A DNA stretch of 64,000 nucleotides from Trichobilharzia szidati (taxonomy: Eukaryota > Platyhelminthes > Trematoda > Strigeidida > Schistosomatidae), in NCBI GenBank assembly GCA_944472155.2, contig OX235271.1, positions 118,239,329 through 118,303,328 of the forward strand, read 5' to 3'. The notes under the pieces are model-generated. The model had not been told where the DNA came from. It was given only the letters and a program-made list of their open reading frames with translations, and did no database searches. Positions 46,858 through 57,468 of the stretch are shown in pieces (within the stretch, counting starts at the first letter, position 1; each line of letters opens with the position of its first letter). A program made the position numbers and the translations under genes.

Positions 46858-46890
46858 GTAATGTTCCTACACAAACAATAATATCTTTAG
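46858..46890 (+). other. Micro-intron 1 (33 nt)
   Basis: GTAATG at the 5' end, TTTAG at the 3' end. It contains two in-frame stops (TAA 46879-46881, TAG 46888-46890) and its length is a multiple of three. Removing it joins 'DGTYYKLP' to 'DSLPQVQFFPVNKDG', which restores the homology. Introns this small are a known feature of schistosome gene 5' ends. Confidence 0.8.
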
Positions 46891-47189
46891 GATTCCCTCC
46901 CTCAAGTCCAGTTTTTCCCTGTGAACAAAGATGGTGTATTTGGGTCCTCAAAGTATTATGAAGAAAGAGAAGATATTACGGAAACTGTTTGCAGCGATGT
47001 TTCTTGCAATGTGCTACAAAATGTCGCGGAAAGGTTGGTTCCACTCTTAACATTCCCATTATTTAGGTGGGGTGACACCCTAGTACTGGTAGCTTCACAA
47101 AATGAAAGGAATAAGTTTTTATTTGGGAGCCAAAATGTTCCACGTTACTTGTCTACAGGCTTGTATGTTATGCTTGAAGCGATTGCTAA
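46891..47189 (+). CDS. GTF3C1: GTF3C1-like, exon 2
   Basis: Residues 91-189 plus two bases. 'NKDGVFGSSKYYEEREDIT' corresponds to the human segment beginning 'ENKDGIQGSCRYFKERKNI'; 'RWGDTLVLVASQNERNKFLF' corresponds to '[20 protein letters not shown]'. These are the most conserved stretches and carry the identification. The donor is GCTAA|GTAAGT (phase 2). The next intron is the largest in the window. Confidence 0.88.
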
Positions 47190-48345
47190 GTAAGTTATGT
47201 TTTGATCAAGCAACCCGGTATTACGGTGCTGTATTTTTATGTATATAACAGTAGTACACATTGTATCTTAAATTAGTAATAGTCATCTAAGAGTTAAGGA
47301 AGGTGTTAGGCGGACATATATTGTAGTTACTAAAATCGCAAAGTGAGTACTTCACTGAGCCTTCTTGTTTGATCCATTATAAAGGTGCAATATGAATTTG
47401 ACAGTAAAGTTTTGATACAAGAAGTGATGCTTTGTTAGCAACGATGCCTGCCCTTCTAAGTTAATTATACAATATTGTGCATAAAATGTAGACACATCCG
47501 TCTATAGGAGTAAGTAATCGATTTCAGTAATTTCCAAATCCTCATTTACGCATTTAGAAAAAAAACGATAGATTTTGCAAAGAAATATGTTTCTCATCAT
47601 CGGTTCCACACTAATATATAGTTTATTACATCAAGTGGTTATTTTAGTTAATCAGTTTTAGGTATATGGGGGTGAAATTAAGAAGTTAAAAGTCTTCAAA
47701 ACAATTAACTAATAGATGTTAGTAACAGTTTTGAAGAAGAGGTGAAACTTGATTACGGAATTCAAGTTAATTCTTAGGCGTTAGTAACAAGTTATTACAT
47801 AATCAAGAAATCTGTGAAATAATGGTGACTTAGAAGAATGGGTTGACTCGGAAGAATTACGTATTATACAAACAAGTTAATAGAATTGGCTAGAATTGTA
47901 AAGATTTGCGAAGTCAAAAGATAGTTACCACGGAAGGAGAAAATTCGTTTTTAAAGACTTAATACGTATTAAGTATTGGCCATACAAAGAAAGGGGCTGT
48001 ACAAATTTCTTTTGAACACACAGATTTGGCTTGTTCAGATAAGTTACGATCGCCTCTTCTGTATATAAAAGTCGTACTCTTATACCATGCCAGAGGTTGG
48101 GTGATATACGGTAGATAACTTTAAAAGCTTTGTTACACTCGACCTGATGTCCAGTATCGACGAGATGTTTTTTTATTTATTTACTTAAACGCAGAAAAAC
48201 TTGGTACAATATGGCTCCAAGAAAGATGCGCCACACAATAATAATAAAACAACATAGATTAAAAGTAAAATATAAGTAGAAAACGGATAAAGAACTTCAT
48301 CTGGGAAGAAAACAGTCATGTCTAACAAGTTCAAACAGTTAATAT

Positions 48346-49890
48346 ATTTGTAAATCTTAGGCACTGTGGTGGTAAATAATTGTTTGTTTATTAGATACAT
48401 CACACAGTGAAACAGTATTATTTACTGGATGACGTTTCGAACAAAATTTATTGTTCAAAATCATATCAATTGTGATCACACGACTTTGACACTTGAGTTT
48501 TATAGCTTTCTTTGTTTTCTCCTACTTGTCGTAGGGGTAGTAGAATTTTCCAGATATCTGAGACAGGTGATGAATCATTCCTATTACATGTATTTGCAGT
48601 TGATTCGATAAACAAAGCTTCTGTTATCAATCTCTCCCCATACCCTATGACATTAGATTTTAAAACTGTCATCCTATCCAATCCTATTGTATGGTTGTGT
48701 GTGACTGCATGTAGTGCTATAGCTGAGCTATTCTGTAGATTTCTTATCTTATTCGGGTCAACCAATCTAGATTTTGCTAAGTTTTTATGTTCAGCTAGTC
48801 TGACTACCCCTGTTCTACTAGTTTGACCTATGTATTTGACCTGACAATCATTGCAGGGTATTAGATAAACTAAATTGTTTTGTTTTAAAGGTTCTACAGG
48901 ATCCTTTAACCGACAAAGCTTGTTTCTAATTGAGTTTGTGGGTTTGAATGCCGTTTTTATTCCTGCCTTGTTAAGAATTCTGCGTAAGGCTTCCGAGGTT
49001 CCTTCCTTGTATGGAATTACTACTGACGATTTAGATTCTTTATTGTTGGTGTCGTCATTAATAATATTATTATTACCACTACTATCATTATCATTATTAT
49101 TGTTATTATCGCTATCGCTAGTATCATTATTTATTTTGTTTTTGCATTTCCTTATATATTTCCTGACTAATTTATCCGGGTAATTACTAAGTTTCAAGGC
49201 TTCTTTTATGTGTATCAGTTCCTGTTTTAGATTTTCTTTGGTACTACTTAATTTTTGTGCTCTGTCATTTAAACATTTCACCAATCCTATTTTTACTGAC
49301 ATAGGATGGGATGATCGGAAGTCCAAATATCTGTTTGAGTGTGTGGGTTTCCTGTAAACACTAGTGTTCACCTTCCCATCTTCTTTCCTCTTTACGTTGC
49401 AATCTAACATTGGGAGCTTCCCTTCCTGAATTTCCAATTCATAAGTGAATTGAATTGCTTCAACCTTCGAGTTGATGTGTTCGAAAAACCTATCTGCATC
49501 TTGTGTTCTGAGTACAGTGAATGTATCATCTGCATACCTCCACCATACTTTTGGGGTGGCGGTGAACGTTTCAATCGCTATGCTTTCCCACTTATCCATG
49601 AATATATCTGCTACCACTGGGGATATTGGTGATCCCATGGCAACTCCCTCAGTTTGTTTGTATATCTTCCCTTGGAATTTAAATATTGTGGAAGTCATGC
49701 ATAGCTGTACTCCCAGCATTATGTCCTCAAGTGGCACTTTTGTCCTAAGTTCAAGTTCTTGGTCAGAAATGAGTTCGTTTCTGACTACCTCCATAGCCAT
49801 ATTTATTGGTATACGTGTGTATAAACTGACAATGTCAAAACTAACCATTTTTTCTTCATTATCTAATTTTAAATTATCTAATCTAGACTA
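48346..49890 (-). mobile_element. Penelope-like element, minus copy
   Basis: It reaches from the GGCACTGTGGTGGTAA end (compare the start of the 58218 copy) to about 49890. Its lower part, 48372-49447, forms one arm of an almost perfect inverted repeat with 49968-51045. The upper 440 bases hold the RT core and have no counterpart in the other arm. Confidence 0.85.
48466..49848 (-). CDS. PLE reverse transcriptase with GIY-YIG endonuclease
   Basis: 460 open codons. Residues 1-130 are the RT palm: 'MVSFDIVSLYTRIPI' (motif A), 'QTEGVAMGSPISPVVADIFM' (motif B) and 'WWRYADDTFTVL' (motif C, Asp pair intact). 'LPMLDCNVKRKEDGKV' and 'VYRKPTHSNRYLDFRSSHP' follow, typical of PLE thumbs. An Asn/Asp-rich linker occupies ~245-275, then the nuclease from ~335 ('LVYLIPCNDCQVKYIGQTSR', Y and YIG present). 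RT fingers are missing at the N-terminus, so the protein is truncated, but the rest has no stop. PLE proteins copy RNA and nick DNA for insertion. Confidence 0.85.
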   Translation of the reverse strand: MVSFDIVSLYTRIPINMAMEVVRNELISDQELELRTKVPLEDIMLGVQLCMTSTIFKFQGKIYKQTEGVAMGSPISPVVADIFMDKWESIAIETFTATPKVWWRYADDTFTVLRTQDADRFFEHINSKVEAIQFTYELEIQEGKLPMLDCNVKRKEDGKVNTSVYRKPTHSNRYLDFRSSHPMSVKIGLVKCLNDRAQKLSSTKENLKQELIHIKEALKLSNYPDKLVRKYIRKCKNKINNDTSDSDNNNNNDNDSSGNNNIINDDTNNKESKSSVVIPYKEGTSEALRRILNKAGIKTAFKPTNSIRNKLCRLKDPVEPLKQNNLVYLIPCNDCQVKYIGQTSRTGVVRLAEHKNLAKSRLVDPNKIRNLQNSSAIALHAVTHNHTIGLDRMTVLKSNVIGYGERLITEALFIESTANTCNRNDSSPVSDIWKILLPLRQVGENKESYKTQVSKSCDHN

Positions 49891-49925
49891 ACTGCCGCAC
49901 ATATGTGCAAAGTTCTATGTCGAAA

Positions 49926-49943
49926 ACCGACCGACCGACCGAA
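49926..49943. repeat. Short (CCGA)n microsatellite
   Basis: About four CCGA units lie at the junction between the two PLE copies, in the spacer of the inverted repeat. Confidence 0.8.
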
Positions 49944-49967
49944 CTAATTCTTATGAACTCAAACACT

Positions 49968-51045
49968 CACTTATGAATTGGAAATTCAGGAAGGGAAGCT
50001 CCCAATGTTAGATTGCAACGTAAAGAGGAAAGAAGATGGGAAGGTGAACACTAGTGTTTACAGGAAACCCACACACTCAAACAGATATTTGGACTTCCGA
50101 TCATCCCATCCTATGTCAGTAAAAATAGGATTGGTGAAATGTTTAAATGACAGAGCACAAAAATTAAGTAGTACCAAAGAAAATCTAAAACAGGAACTGA
50201 TACACATAAAAGAAGCCTTGAAACTTAGTAATTACCCGGATAAATTAGTCAGGAAATATGTAAGGAAATGTAAAAACAAAATAAATAATGATACTAGCGA
50301 TAGCGATAATAACAATAATAATGATAATGATAGTAGTGGTAATAATAATATTATTAATGACGACACCAACAATAAAGAATCTAAATCGTCAGTAGTAATT
50401 CCATACAAGGAAGGAACCTCGGAAGCCTTACGCAGAATTCTTAACAAGGCAGGAATAAAAACGGCATTCAAACCCACAAACTCAATTAGAAACAAGCTTT
50501 GTCGGTTAAAGGATCCTGTAGAACCTTTAAAACAAAACAATTTAGTTTATCTAATACCCTGCAATGATTGTCAGGTCAAATACATAGGTCAAACTAGTAG
50601 AACAGGGGTAGTCAGACTAGCTGAACATAAAAACTTAGCAAAATCTAGATTGGTTGACCCGAATAAGATAAGAAATCTACAGAATAGTTCAGCTATAGCA
50701 CTACATGCAGTCACACACAACCATACAATAGGATTGGATAGGATGACAGTTTTAAAATCTAATGTCATAGGGTATGGGGAGAGATTGATAACAGAAGCTT
50801 TGTTTATCGAATCAACTGCAAATACATGTAATAGGAATGATTCATCACCTGTCTCAGATATCTGGAAAATTCTACTACCCCTACGACAAGTAGGAGAAAA
50901 CAAAGAAAGCTATAAAACTCAAGTGTCAAAGTCGTGTGATCACAATTGATATGATTTTGAACAATAAATTTTGTTCGAAACGTCATCCAGTAAATAATAC
51001 TGTTTCACTGTGTGATGTATCTAACAAACAAACTAATATTGAATT
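49968..51045 (+). mobile_element. Penelope-like element, plus arm (inverted copy)
   Basis: Inverted partner of 48372-49447. It starts inside the coding region (CACTTATGAATTGGA), so the RT core is missing, and ends at 51045 where the SR2-like element begins. I noticed only one coding difference between the arms (Ile/Val at the 'RKYIRK' position). The arms therefore arose very recently or are kept alike by conversion. Confidence 0.9.
49978..50949 (+). pseudogene. PLE thumb and GIY-YIG region, 5'-truncated
   Basis: 323 codons equal to the C-terminal part of the 460-codon PLE protein: 'VYRKPTHSNRYLDF', the Asn/Asp-rich linker and 'LVYLIPCNDCQVKYIGQTSR'. Fully open but without RT, so at most it could provide a nuclease domain. 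It lies sense to the host gene. Confidence 0.85.
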
Positions 51046-54000
51046 TCAAACAGTATTCGTTAACTATCATCAGGAGAGGAAAAAAGAAGGAAATTACAAC
51101 ACGTTCGCCATTGATTACGATTCTTCGCCATATCCGATAATGTTTCGAGCCATCGATTCGGGCTATCTCGCGGACCCCAACCAGGGAGTCGTGACACACC
51201 AGCCGATGCTAATCTAGCACAAACATCCTTCATCCCACGACGCCACGTCATGAACTGACCACCCTTCCACCTTTTCCATTCCGTCCCAGGGCTAGCGAAC
51301 AGAGACCTGTATGGAAGCCTCTGGGATGACATTCGCAGCACATATCCAAGCCACCGGAGCTGGTGTTTCCAGATGACGACACTCAATGAATCGTGATCTC
51401 CACTCTGTTCAAACTCACGCCGCCGAACCTCAGAATTACTCACGCGATGATGCCATCGAACGCAAGCAATCCTGCGGAGACAGCGATGATCGAACACGCA
51501 GAGTCGCCGCACATCCTCAGCTTGGAGAGGCCAGGTTTCACAGGCGTAGAGCAAGACAGCCCGCACCGAAGCATTGTATACTTGACCTTTGACAGCCAGG
51601 TTAACATCGCGACGGCGCCAGAGGTGTCTCAAGTTGATGTATGCCACCCTAGCCTTCATTATACGGTTGAAAATCTCATCCGTCACCTCTCCGCCATCAC
51701 TCACCCAACTACCCAGATACACAAACTTATCAACAACTTCAAGCGGTTCACCCGCAAGAGTGAGTGCAGTTACAGGCTCCTGCCGATCTTGTAACAGTAC
51801 TTTGCACTTAGACGGTGCAAAGCACATACCACACTGATCGCCAACTGATTAAGTGCAATTTGGGCAGCCTGCATGCTATCGCACAGTAAGACGATATGGT
51901 CTGCATACTCGAGGTTGAAAAGTCTATCTCCAGGTAGCAGATCTACACCACCTTCACGCACATCCTTCAGAGTTGACTCCAGAATGTCATCGATGGCAAA
52001 GTTAAAGAGAAGTGGAGAGATTGGGCAACCCTGTCTAACCCCACTGTTGGTTGGGAACAGTGATGATAGTTGGTTGTATGCCCTCAATCTACCTGAGGCG
52101 TTTCTGTATAGGGCTTTCAAGATTTTAACAAATTTCTCAGGTACACCTCTCTCTAACAGACAGTTCCAGAGCACAGTTCTGTCCAACGAATCGAAGGCAG
52201 CCCTAATATCAAGAAACGATCGTTGGCCTGCAATATGTGTGGCGGTGTTCCAACAACTGACGAAGGGTGAACACATGATCAATGCATCCACGACCTGAAC
52301 GAAACCCAGCCTGCTCTTCGCGAATCAATCCTTCACGTATTTTGCACAGCCTGCGAAGCAAGACAGCAGCCAATAATTTAGGCGCGATTGTTAGCAGACT
52401 GATACCCCTATGATTGTCACACGAATTACGTCGACCCTTTTTAAAGATGGGGACGATAATGGCTTCGTTCCACATTGATGGTACACTCTCAGTTTCCCAT
52501 ACCTTCCTGAACAACCCAGTTAGAGCCATTGTGAGAATCTCGCCACCATCTTTAAAAAGAGCCGGGGGTAAATTGTCTGGGCCGGGCGCCTTATGGCGTT
52601 TTAACACTTGGAGTTCCTTACGGACCTCCGCTTCGGTGGGTGGGTCGGTGTTAACCGACCAAGGAGCACTGGGGCTAATGACAGCAGACATTGAAGCTGG
52701 TGGCCAGCTAAACTGTTTCCCGAAGTGCTCTACCCAGCGTTCCAGGCGTCTTTTCAAGCTGGTAATTGGCGTGCCATCTGCCTAACAGACCGTCTCGCTA
52801 ACACCTTGTTTCTTGCTGCCAGTGGCTCGGATGAGTTGGAACAGCTTCCGACTGTTGCCACATGCAGCAGCTGACTCCATCTCACCCGCACGTTCTGACC
52901 ACCAGGCTTCGCGGTCCTGACGTAAACACTGTCTTATCTTGCGCGTCAGCGCCTTTCGCTTATTGCTGTATTCGCTGCCAGCCGGAATGGACCGGCGTTC
53001 ATCCAGGAGTTGCAAGGAACTCGCAGGAACCCAGTGGTTTTTGGCGGAGCATTCTTTCAAGCCGCAAGCGGCTACACTCGCTCTTTGCATGGCACCTTGC
53101 AGATGAAGCCAATGTTCATCTATACTACTTGGGGGGTTGCTGGCAGGCATTGACTGTAACTCATTCTGATATTTCAAAGAAGTAGCAGGTGCTACTAGTT
53201 TGCTCACATCAACGTTTAGACGACGCCTTTTATGAACCCTACCAAATCGCAAGACGAACTTGGCACACACTAACGCATGATCGGAGTCCAGGCATGTGCT
53301 CCAGAAGGAGCGACAGTCTTGTATGCATCCTCGCCACCGGAAACTGACTGCAATGTGATCGATCTGAGTCCAAGCTTGGTTCGCAGAGGGAGGACGCCAG
53401 GTAGCTCTACGGCGATGGTTGTGCCGGAAGTTGGTGCTGGCCAGAAATAGGTTGTGATCCGCGCAAAGCTGCAGAAGACGGTCCCCATTATCTGACCTGC
53501 GACCATGTAGTCCCCATTGACCACCTAGACGATTCTCCTCTGAGCTCAGACGCCCGACCTGTGCTATCAAGTCCCCAGCCAGCACTACGATATCCTACGC
53601 CTGTCTCAAGAGATCGCTAAGTTGGTGGTAGAACTCATCCTTCATTGCATCCGGGCTGCAATCCGTTGGTGCATAGGTAGAGACAACAAATAGACACCGC
53701 CTATCTGGCCTACTACTCCTTACTTTCGTATAACCTTCCAGCCTCACAGCACATAAACGACTGTTAATGGAAATCCAGTAGAGCAGTGCAGCTTCAGCTC
53801 TAGCGCTCAGTGCGACGCCGACACCAGCTACGCCGGATGCCGACGCCACAGGGTTCCCGGACAAGCGCAGGTGGTACATACTACTAGAACTTCCAGATGG
53901 AGAGGATAATCGAAGCACTTCACTGGGATCTTGAATGCGAGTCTCCGAAATGCAGTAGACATCGATAGCGAGGCTTTCCAACGTTCTTACCAACCCTGCA

Positions 54001-54605
54001 GGTTGTCCGATTTGCATCAGCGTCCGAACATTGTAGGTGGCCAGCTTGAATGCGGCACGCGGTTTCAGGATATCTGTGTTAGATGTCACATTGGGGACAA
54101 CCATTTTGAGGGTTACTCACTAACATCTTGAAACGACACAGATAGGCTAGGAATCCAGACAAAGGCGAAAGGCTGTCGAAGGTTAAGAAGTCAAGGTGAG
54201 CAAAGGTAAAATACAGGAATCTAAGAATAAAAGTAAGGTTGGAAGGACACAAGTTACTTGAGGTATCATTATTTCTTGAAATCATTTTTGCGAGCGCGCG
54301 GTGAGTTTCCATAACAGTGTATTGCTTCATTCCATTTATTGTGTGAGGACTGAGATACTGCCCGGGCGCCCAGACCGAAGCAGTTGGTTTTCTTAAGGGA
54401 CCACCCCCGAGCCTTTGACTTGGAGTCTAATCCGCAAGGCAGTGGAGCAGCGTCAGGTGCTGCGTTCCCATGGTTGCCGGATTCTGGAGCCCATGTACCC
54501 CATGGTAACTGCTTTTAGTCTAACTGCTATCGAAACAACCTTCCTGACATGGTAGGACCTGCAGGGACATGAGTCCCAGCCATGCCTCATCGTCCGCCAT
54601 ATGTG
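51046..54605 (-). mobile_element. SR2-like RTE retrotransposon
   Basis: A single long ORF of the RTE type (endonuclease-RT, no ORF1) on the minus strand. The ~500-bp leader (54605-54105) includes a GC-richer stretch. The 3' UTR after the stop at 51060 is tiny. It abuts PLE sequence at both ends: the plus PLE arm at 51045 and the other PLE's truncated nuclease at 54606. 'STYAPTDCSPDAMKDEFYHQ' recalls schistosome SR2. Confidence 0.85.
51060..54104 (-). pseudogene. SR2-like endonuclease-RT protein, broken
   Basis: Endonuclease: 'FKLATYNVRTLMQIGQ', 'DVYCISETRIQDPS' (Glu ligand), 'STYAPTDCSPDA'; then 'VLAGDLIAQVG', where GDFNA would be expected (Phe-Asn lost), and 'LDSDHALVCAKF'. RT: 'KRHKAPGPDNLPPALFK', 'IREEQAGFRSGRGCIDH', 'FLDIRAAFDSLDR' (A), 'SGVRQGCPISPLLFNFAI' (B). 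Motif C reads YADH rather than YADD, so a catalytic Asp is lost. C-terminal 'VKGQVYNASVRAVLLYACET' ends naturally. Lesions: stops near 53593 and 52782, frameshifts between 52209 and 52291 and between 51770 and 51827. Confidence 0.88.
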
Positions 54606-55600
54606 ACTAAGTTCGCATCAGCAGTTAAACTGGTAAATACACATGGGAGAGGCGAAACAGGGCAGTTTATCTTTACTTCTTGAATTAAATATTAGTTGAC
54701 TAGTGAATGTACAGCATAGCTTGGCTGCGTCGAAAGTCCTTTTGAAGTCCCTTCTCAAGCGTTGTGATAGGATCTCGTTACTGACATCACCAGTGAATCG
54801 CAACCTTAGGAAGACTGGTTTTTTGGAAACAGTCGGCACCTGAGTTCATGTGTTTGTTCATGAATCTAGTCGGATATCCGTTTCTACTCAGTAGATCATG
54901 AATATTACCGAGTTCTTCATTCAGTGTCTCATTTGAACAGATAACTCTAGTCCAGTGAGCCAGACATCTAACTAGATTACGTTTGTATTGTAGAGGTACG
55001 AAGCTCAGGAAGTGAGTATATTGACCAGTGGAAGTAGGTTTTCGATGCAAACGTCTACATATTGTTCCGTCTTCTCGTTTAATCGTCAGGACGTCCAAAA
55101 ACGAGATAGAGTCATTTTCTTCCTCTTCTTTAGTGAAGCGTATGCCAGGATGTGTTTTATTGAATTTATATATTGAATTTATATGTCCTTGGTCTGACTT
55201 TCTTTCTTCACAACTAAAAGTTTCTCGTCGAAATATTGGCAATAGAATTCAAGATTATTATATATTACATCTCTAAGAGGACCATTGTCTAGTTTCTCCA
55301 GGAAGAAATCTTCTAGGATTGGGCCTAGAGGTGATCCCATGGCAACATCATTTGATTGTCTATACATTTCTTTATTGAAGAGGAAGTTTACGTCCATTGT
55401 GCACCTTGGAAGAAGTTCCTCTAGGGAAGACACGGGAATTCCAGTCTCTACCTTGCTTTATCAGTTCATTACCTATGTAATCAAGTGTTTCTATCAAAGG
55501 CACGTTGGAGAATAAGGAAGATACATCCAGTGATATCATGTATTTTTCCTTCACACTTAAGTTGATTTCACTTCCCGATGGGTTAAGCAACTAATTGATC
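54606..55600 (-). pseudogene. Second PLE family, RT and linker, truncated
   Basis: Pieces on the minus strand: 'KYMISLDVSSLFSNVPLIET' (motif A), 'YRQSNDVAMGSPLGPILEDF' (motif B), 'CQYFDEKLLVV' where motif C should be (Y-DE in place of YADD), 'HRKPTSTGQYTHFLSFVPLQ', 'LLSRNGYPTRFMNKHMN', then 'CFASPMCIYQFNC', where the GIY-YIG domain begins. It is cut there by the SR2-like element. At least three frame changes. Same family as 12581-13432. Confidence 0.85.
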
Positions 55601-56103
55601 AACATTACATAGTATTTATTTTAGTGTTTGTAGCTTTGATTCAGTGATTGAGATACATCAATACCTACAATCCGGTCATACAAAAATGTTTTGTTAACTA
55701 CTTATTATTATTATTCCTCAAGCTGTATGTTTGGGTCCTTATATCAGTATTTCATTTTTCATTTTTCTTAAAAGTGGTAACAAATTTTTTTGATAGGTCT
55801 TCACTCTCAGCCGTCAGTACAGTCTTATTAAGCAATGTCAAACAGTACTTACCTAACTTTTTTGATGTTATGAAATTTCGTTCAACTTAGTTACCATATT
55901 ACGTTCACTCTGTCGGTCAAGCAATTTGTTAGATATGGCTAAAATGTGAAGTCACTAACTTGCTTGTGTTAACTGTTGTCTTCTGTTCATTTAAAGTAAT
56001 GGTGTCGTTTGAAAATTTTAAGTGTATTGTGTTTATATGCCATATTTTCCGGTCTTATAATCATCTTTCATCTCCCCATTTTGCATTTAACTGGATATTT
56101 TAG

Positions 56104-56224
56104 GCAGAAATACAATGGGTTATCTACTACTCACTATGATGGATTACTATCTTCTGGTATGACAACTGGTACTATATGGTACATGCGTCAAAAACTTGAA
56201 AAAATGGGTATAATAAAGTCCCAG
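56104..56224 (+). CDS. GTF3C1: GTF3C1-like, exon 3
   Basis: Residues 190-230. The AG acceptor at 56103 completes the codon left by exon 2 (AA+G, Lys). 'LSTTHYDGLLSSGMTTGTIW' then 'YMRQKLEKMGIIKSQ' corresponds to the human '[20 protein letters not shown]' then 'NKNGLITMQS', a winged-helix (B-block-type) DNA-binding segment. Ends phase 0 at CCCAG|GTATTG. Confidence 0.85.
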
Positions 56225-56260
56225 GTATTGTATGTTTAAAAGTAACTGAAATCGTTTTAG
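56225..56260 (+). other. Micro-intron 3 (36 nt)
   Basis: GTATTG to GTTTTAG, with an in-frame stop (TAA 56237-56239). Phase 0 on both sides. It separates two exons that together encode one uninterrupted human-like segment. Confidence 0.8.
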
Positions 56261-56428
56261 CCTTACTTAATGAAGGTTGGTAAAAAGCCTGTGACTCCAG
56301 GTCTGTTGCTGCATCACCGCAAATATTACATACACTTCCCGTTCCCGCCTGCAATGTTTATGGACAGGATATCACAATTTTTATTGAACAAACCAAAACA
56401 CAAGTGTTTTGGATTTGAAATTCGCAAG
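56261..56428 (+). CDS. GTF3C1: GTF3C1-like, exon 4
   Basis: Residues 231-286, phase 0 at both ends. 'VTPGLLLHHRKYYIHFPF' corresponds to the human 'QQHSILLLLNRFHVDRR' area and 'MDRISQFLLNKPKHKCFGFE' to '[20 protein letters not shown]'. The donor is CGCAAG|GTTTGT. Confidence 0.8.
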
Positions 56429-57220
56429 GTTTGTTGGACGTTTGTAATTATATTATTCTGTTTGTTTATACCCAGTTTTTAGCAATTGCATGTTATTAGT
56501 AATCGATGAACTGTGAGTAGTCACTGTTTTTACATGAACCCAACACAATCCTCCTTGCATGTGGTTCCAGCTTGCACTTAATACCATCATAACGTGTGCA
56601 CGTACGGATTATATGCACACAACGTAAACATCTGTACTCGTAGCTCTTTTGCGAAATATCCGGTTTCTGTATGTCATTCAGTTACCTTTTTGAGGCAAGT
56701 ACTTGGTACTCTAAAACTTCACATAAACCATTATGATTAGACATTTTACCTTAGGTAACTAGGAAAAAATTATAACTAGTAAATGCTCAACAGCTGTTAG
56801 TTAGGACCTCAGCAATTGGTGGGTCGAATACCTGTGCTGGTGGAAATCTAATCATCGGTCCCGGTGTAGGTTCTTTTCAACTAGAGTTTGGGAAGCTATT
56901 TGATGTTAAGGCATTTTGAATGAAAAGAAACAAGCAATACCTTGTGTTTCATACTTTCACCTTGGTCGAATGAATGACGTGCCACATAGGAACTTACTGG
57001 TTTGGATTTAGACCTCAACTCTCTAGCTAATTGGTTGCAAGCTTATCAAACTAACTGACATCTAATATCTTGCTCCCAACCAGCATCTGAAGCATATTGT
57101 ACTGAAAGTACTGATCATGTATAGGGAGTTGCATAGGATTTCTAGATTTCCATTTGTTCTTCAAAGAATGCTGGTCAGCCGTTAGAACATGAGAAAGATC
57201 AACATAACTTCTTTGCATCC

Positions 57221-57262
<42 letters not shown>

Positions 57263-57468
57263 CAATACTACTAGTAACAAAGCAGGTCGCTTTCACTTTT
57301 TAAACTTATATTTTATTCGTCGACTTTCTTATTCTCTGTTTTTATAAAGATACAAATATTTTAAGTAATTGTTTCCAGTAAATTATCTATTTACTGAAAA
57401 GGAATTTTTTGTAGTATGTAACTGACAACAGATTTTAAACCTTGATTTTCCTATGACTTTGCTTCCAG
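56429..57468 (+). other. Intron 4 (1,040 nt) with (TA)n microsatellite
   Basis: GTTTGT to GCTTCCAG. A (TA)n run of about 37 bases lies at 57222-57259. No element or RNA gene was recognised. Confidence 0.75.

Larger units (their letters stand above)
47190..56103 (+). other. Intron 2 (8.9 kb), filled with transposable elements
   Basis: Donor GTAAGT, acceptor ATATTTTAG. 47190-48345 is AT-rich and empty. 48346-51045 is an inverted pair of Penelope-like elements, 51046-54605 an SR2-like RTE on the minus strand, 54606-55600 a second PLE family on the minus strand. 55601-56103 has no recognisable feature. All coding-capable elements lie antisense to the gene except the plus-strand PLE arm. Confidence 0.8.

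Noticed and set aside
48875..49183. Long hydrophobic frames opposite the PLE linker (also 50232-50540 and 59795-60085)
   Set aside because: They are the antisense of the Asn/Asp-rich PLE linker, which gives Leu/Ile-rich translations that imitate membrane proteins.
49926..49943. CCGA tandem units as a telomere-like or functional repeat
   Set aside because: Only about four units at a TE junction; not a telomere motif.
57222..57259. Runs of short repeats as a CRISPR array or replication origin
   Set aside because: It is a simple (TA)n microsatellite inside an intron. No regularly spaced repeats with unique spacers exist in the window.
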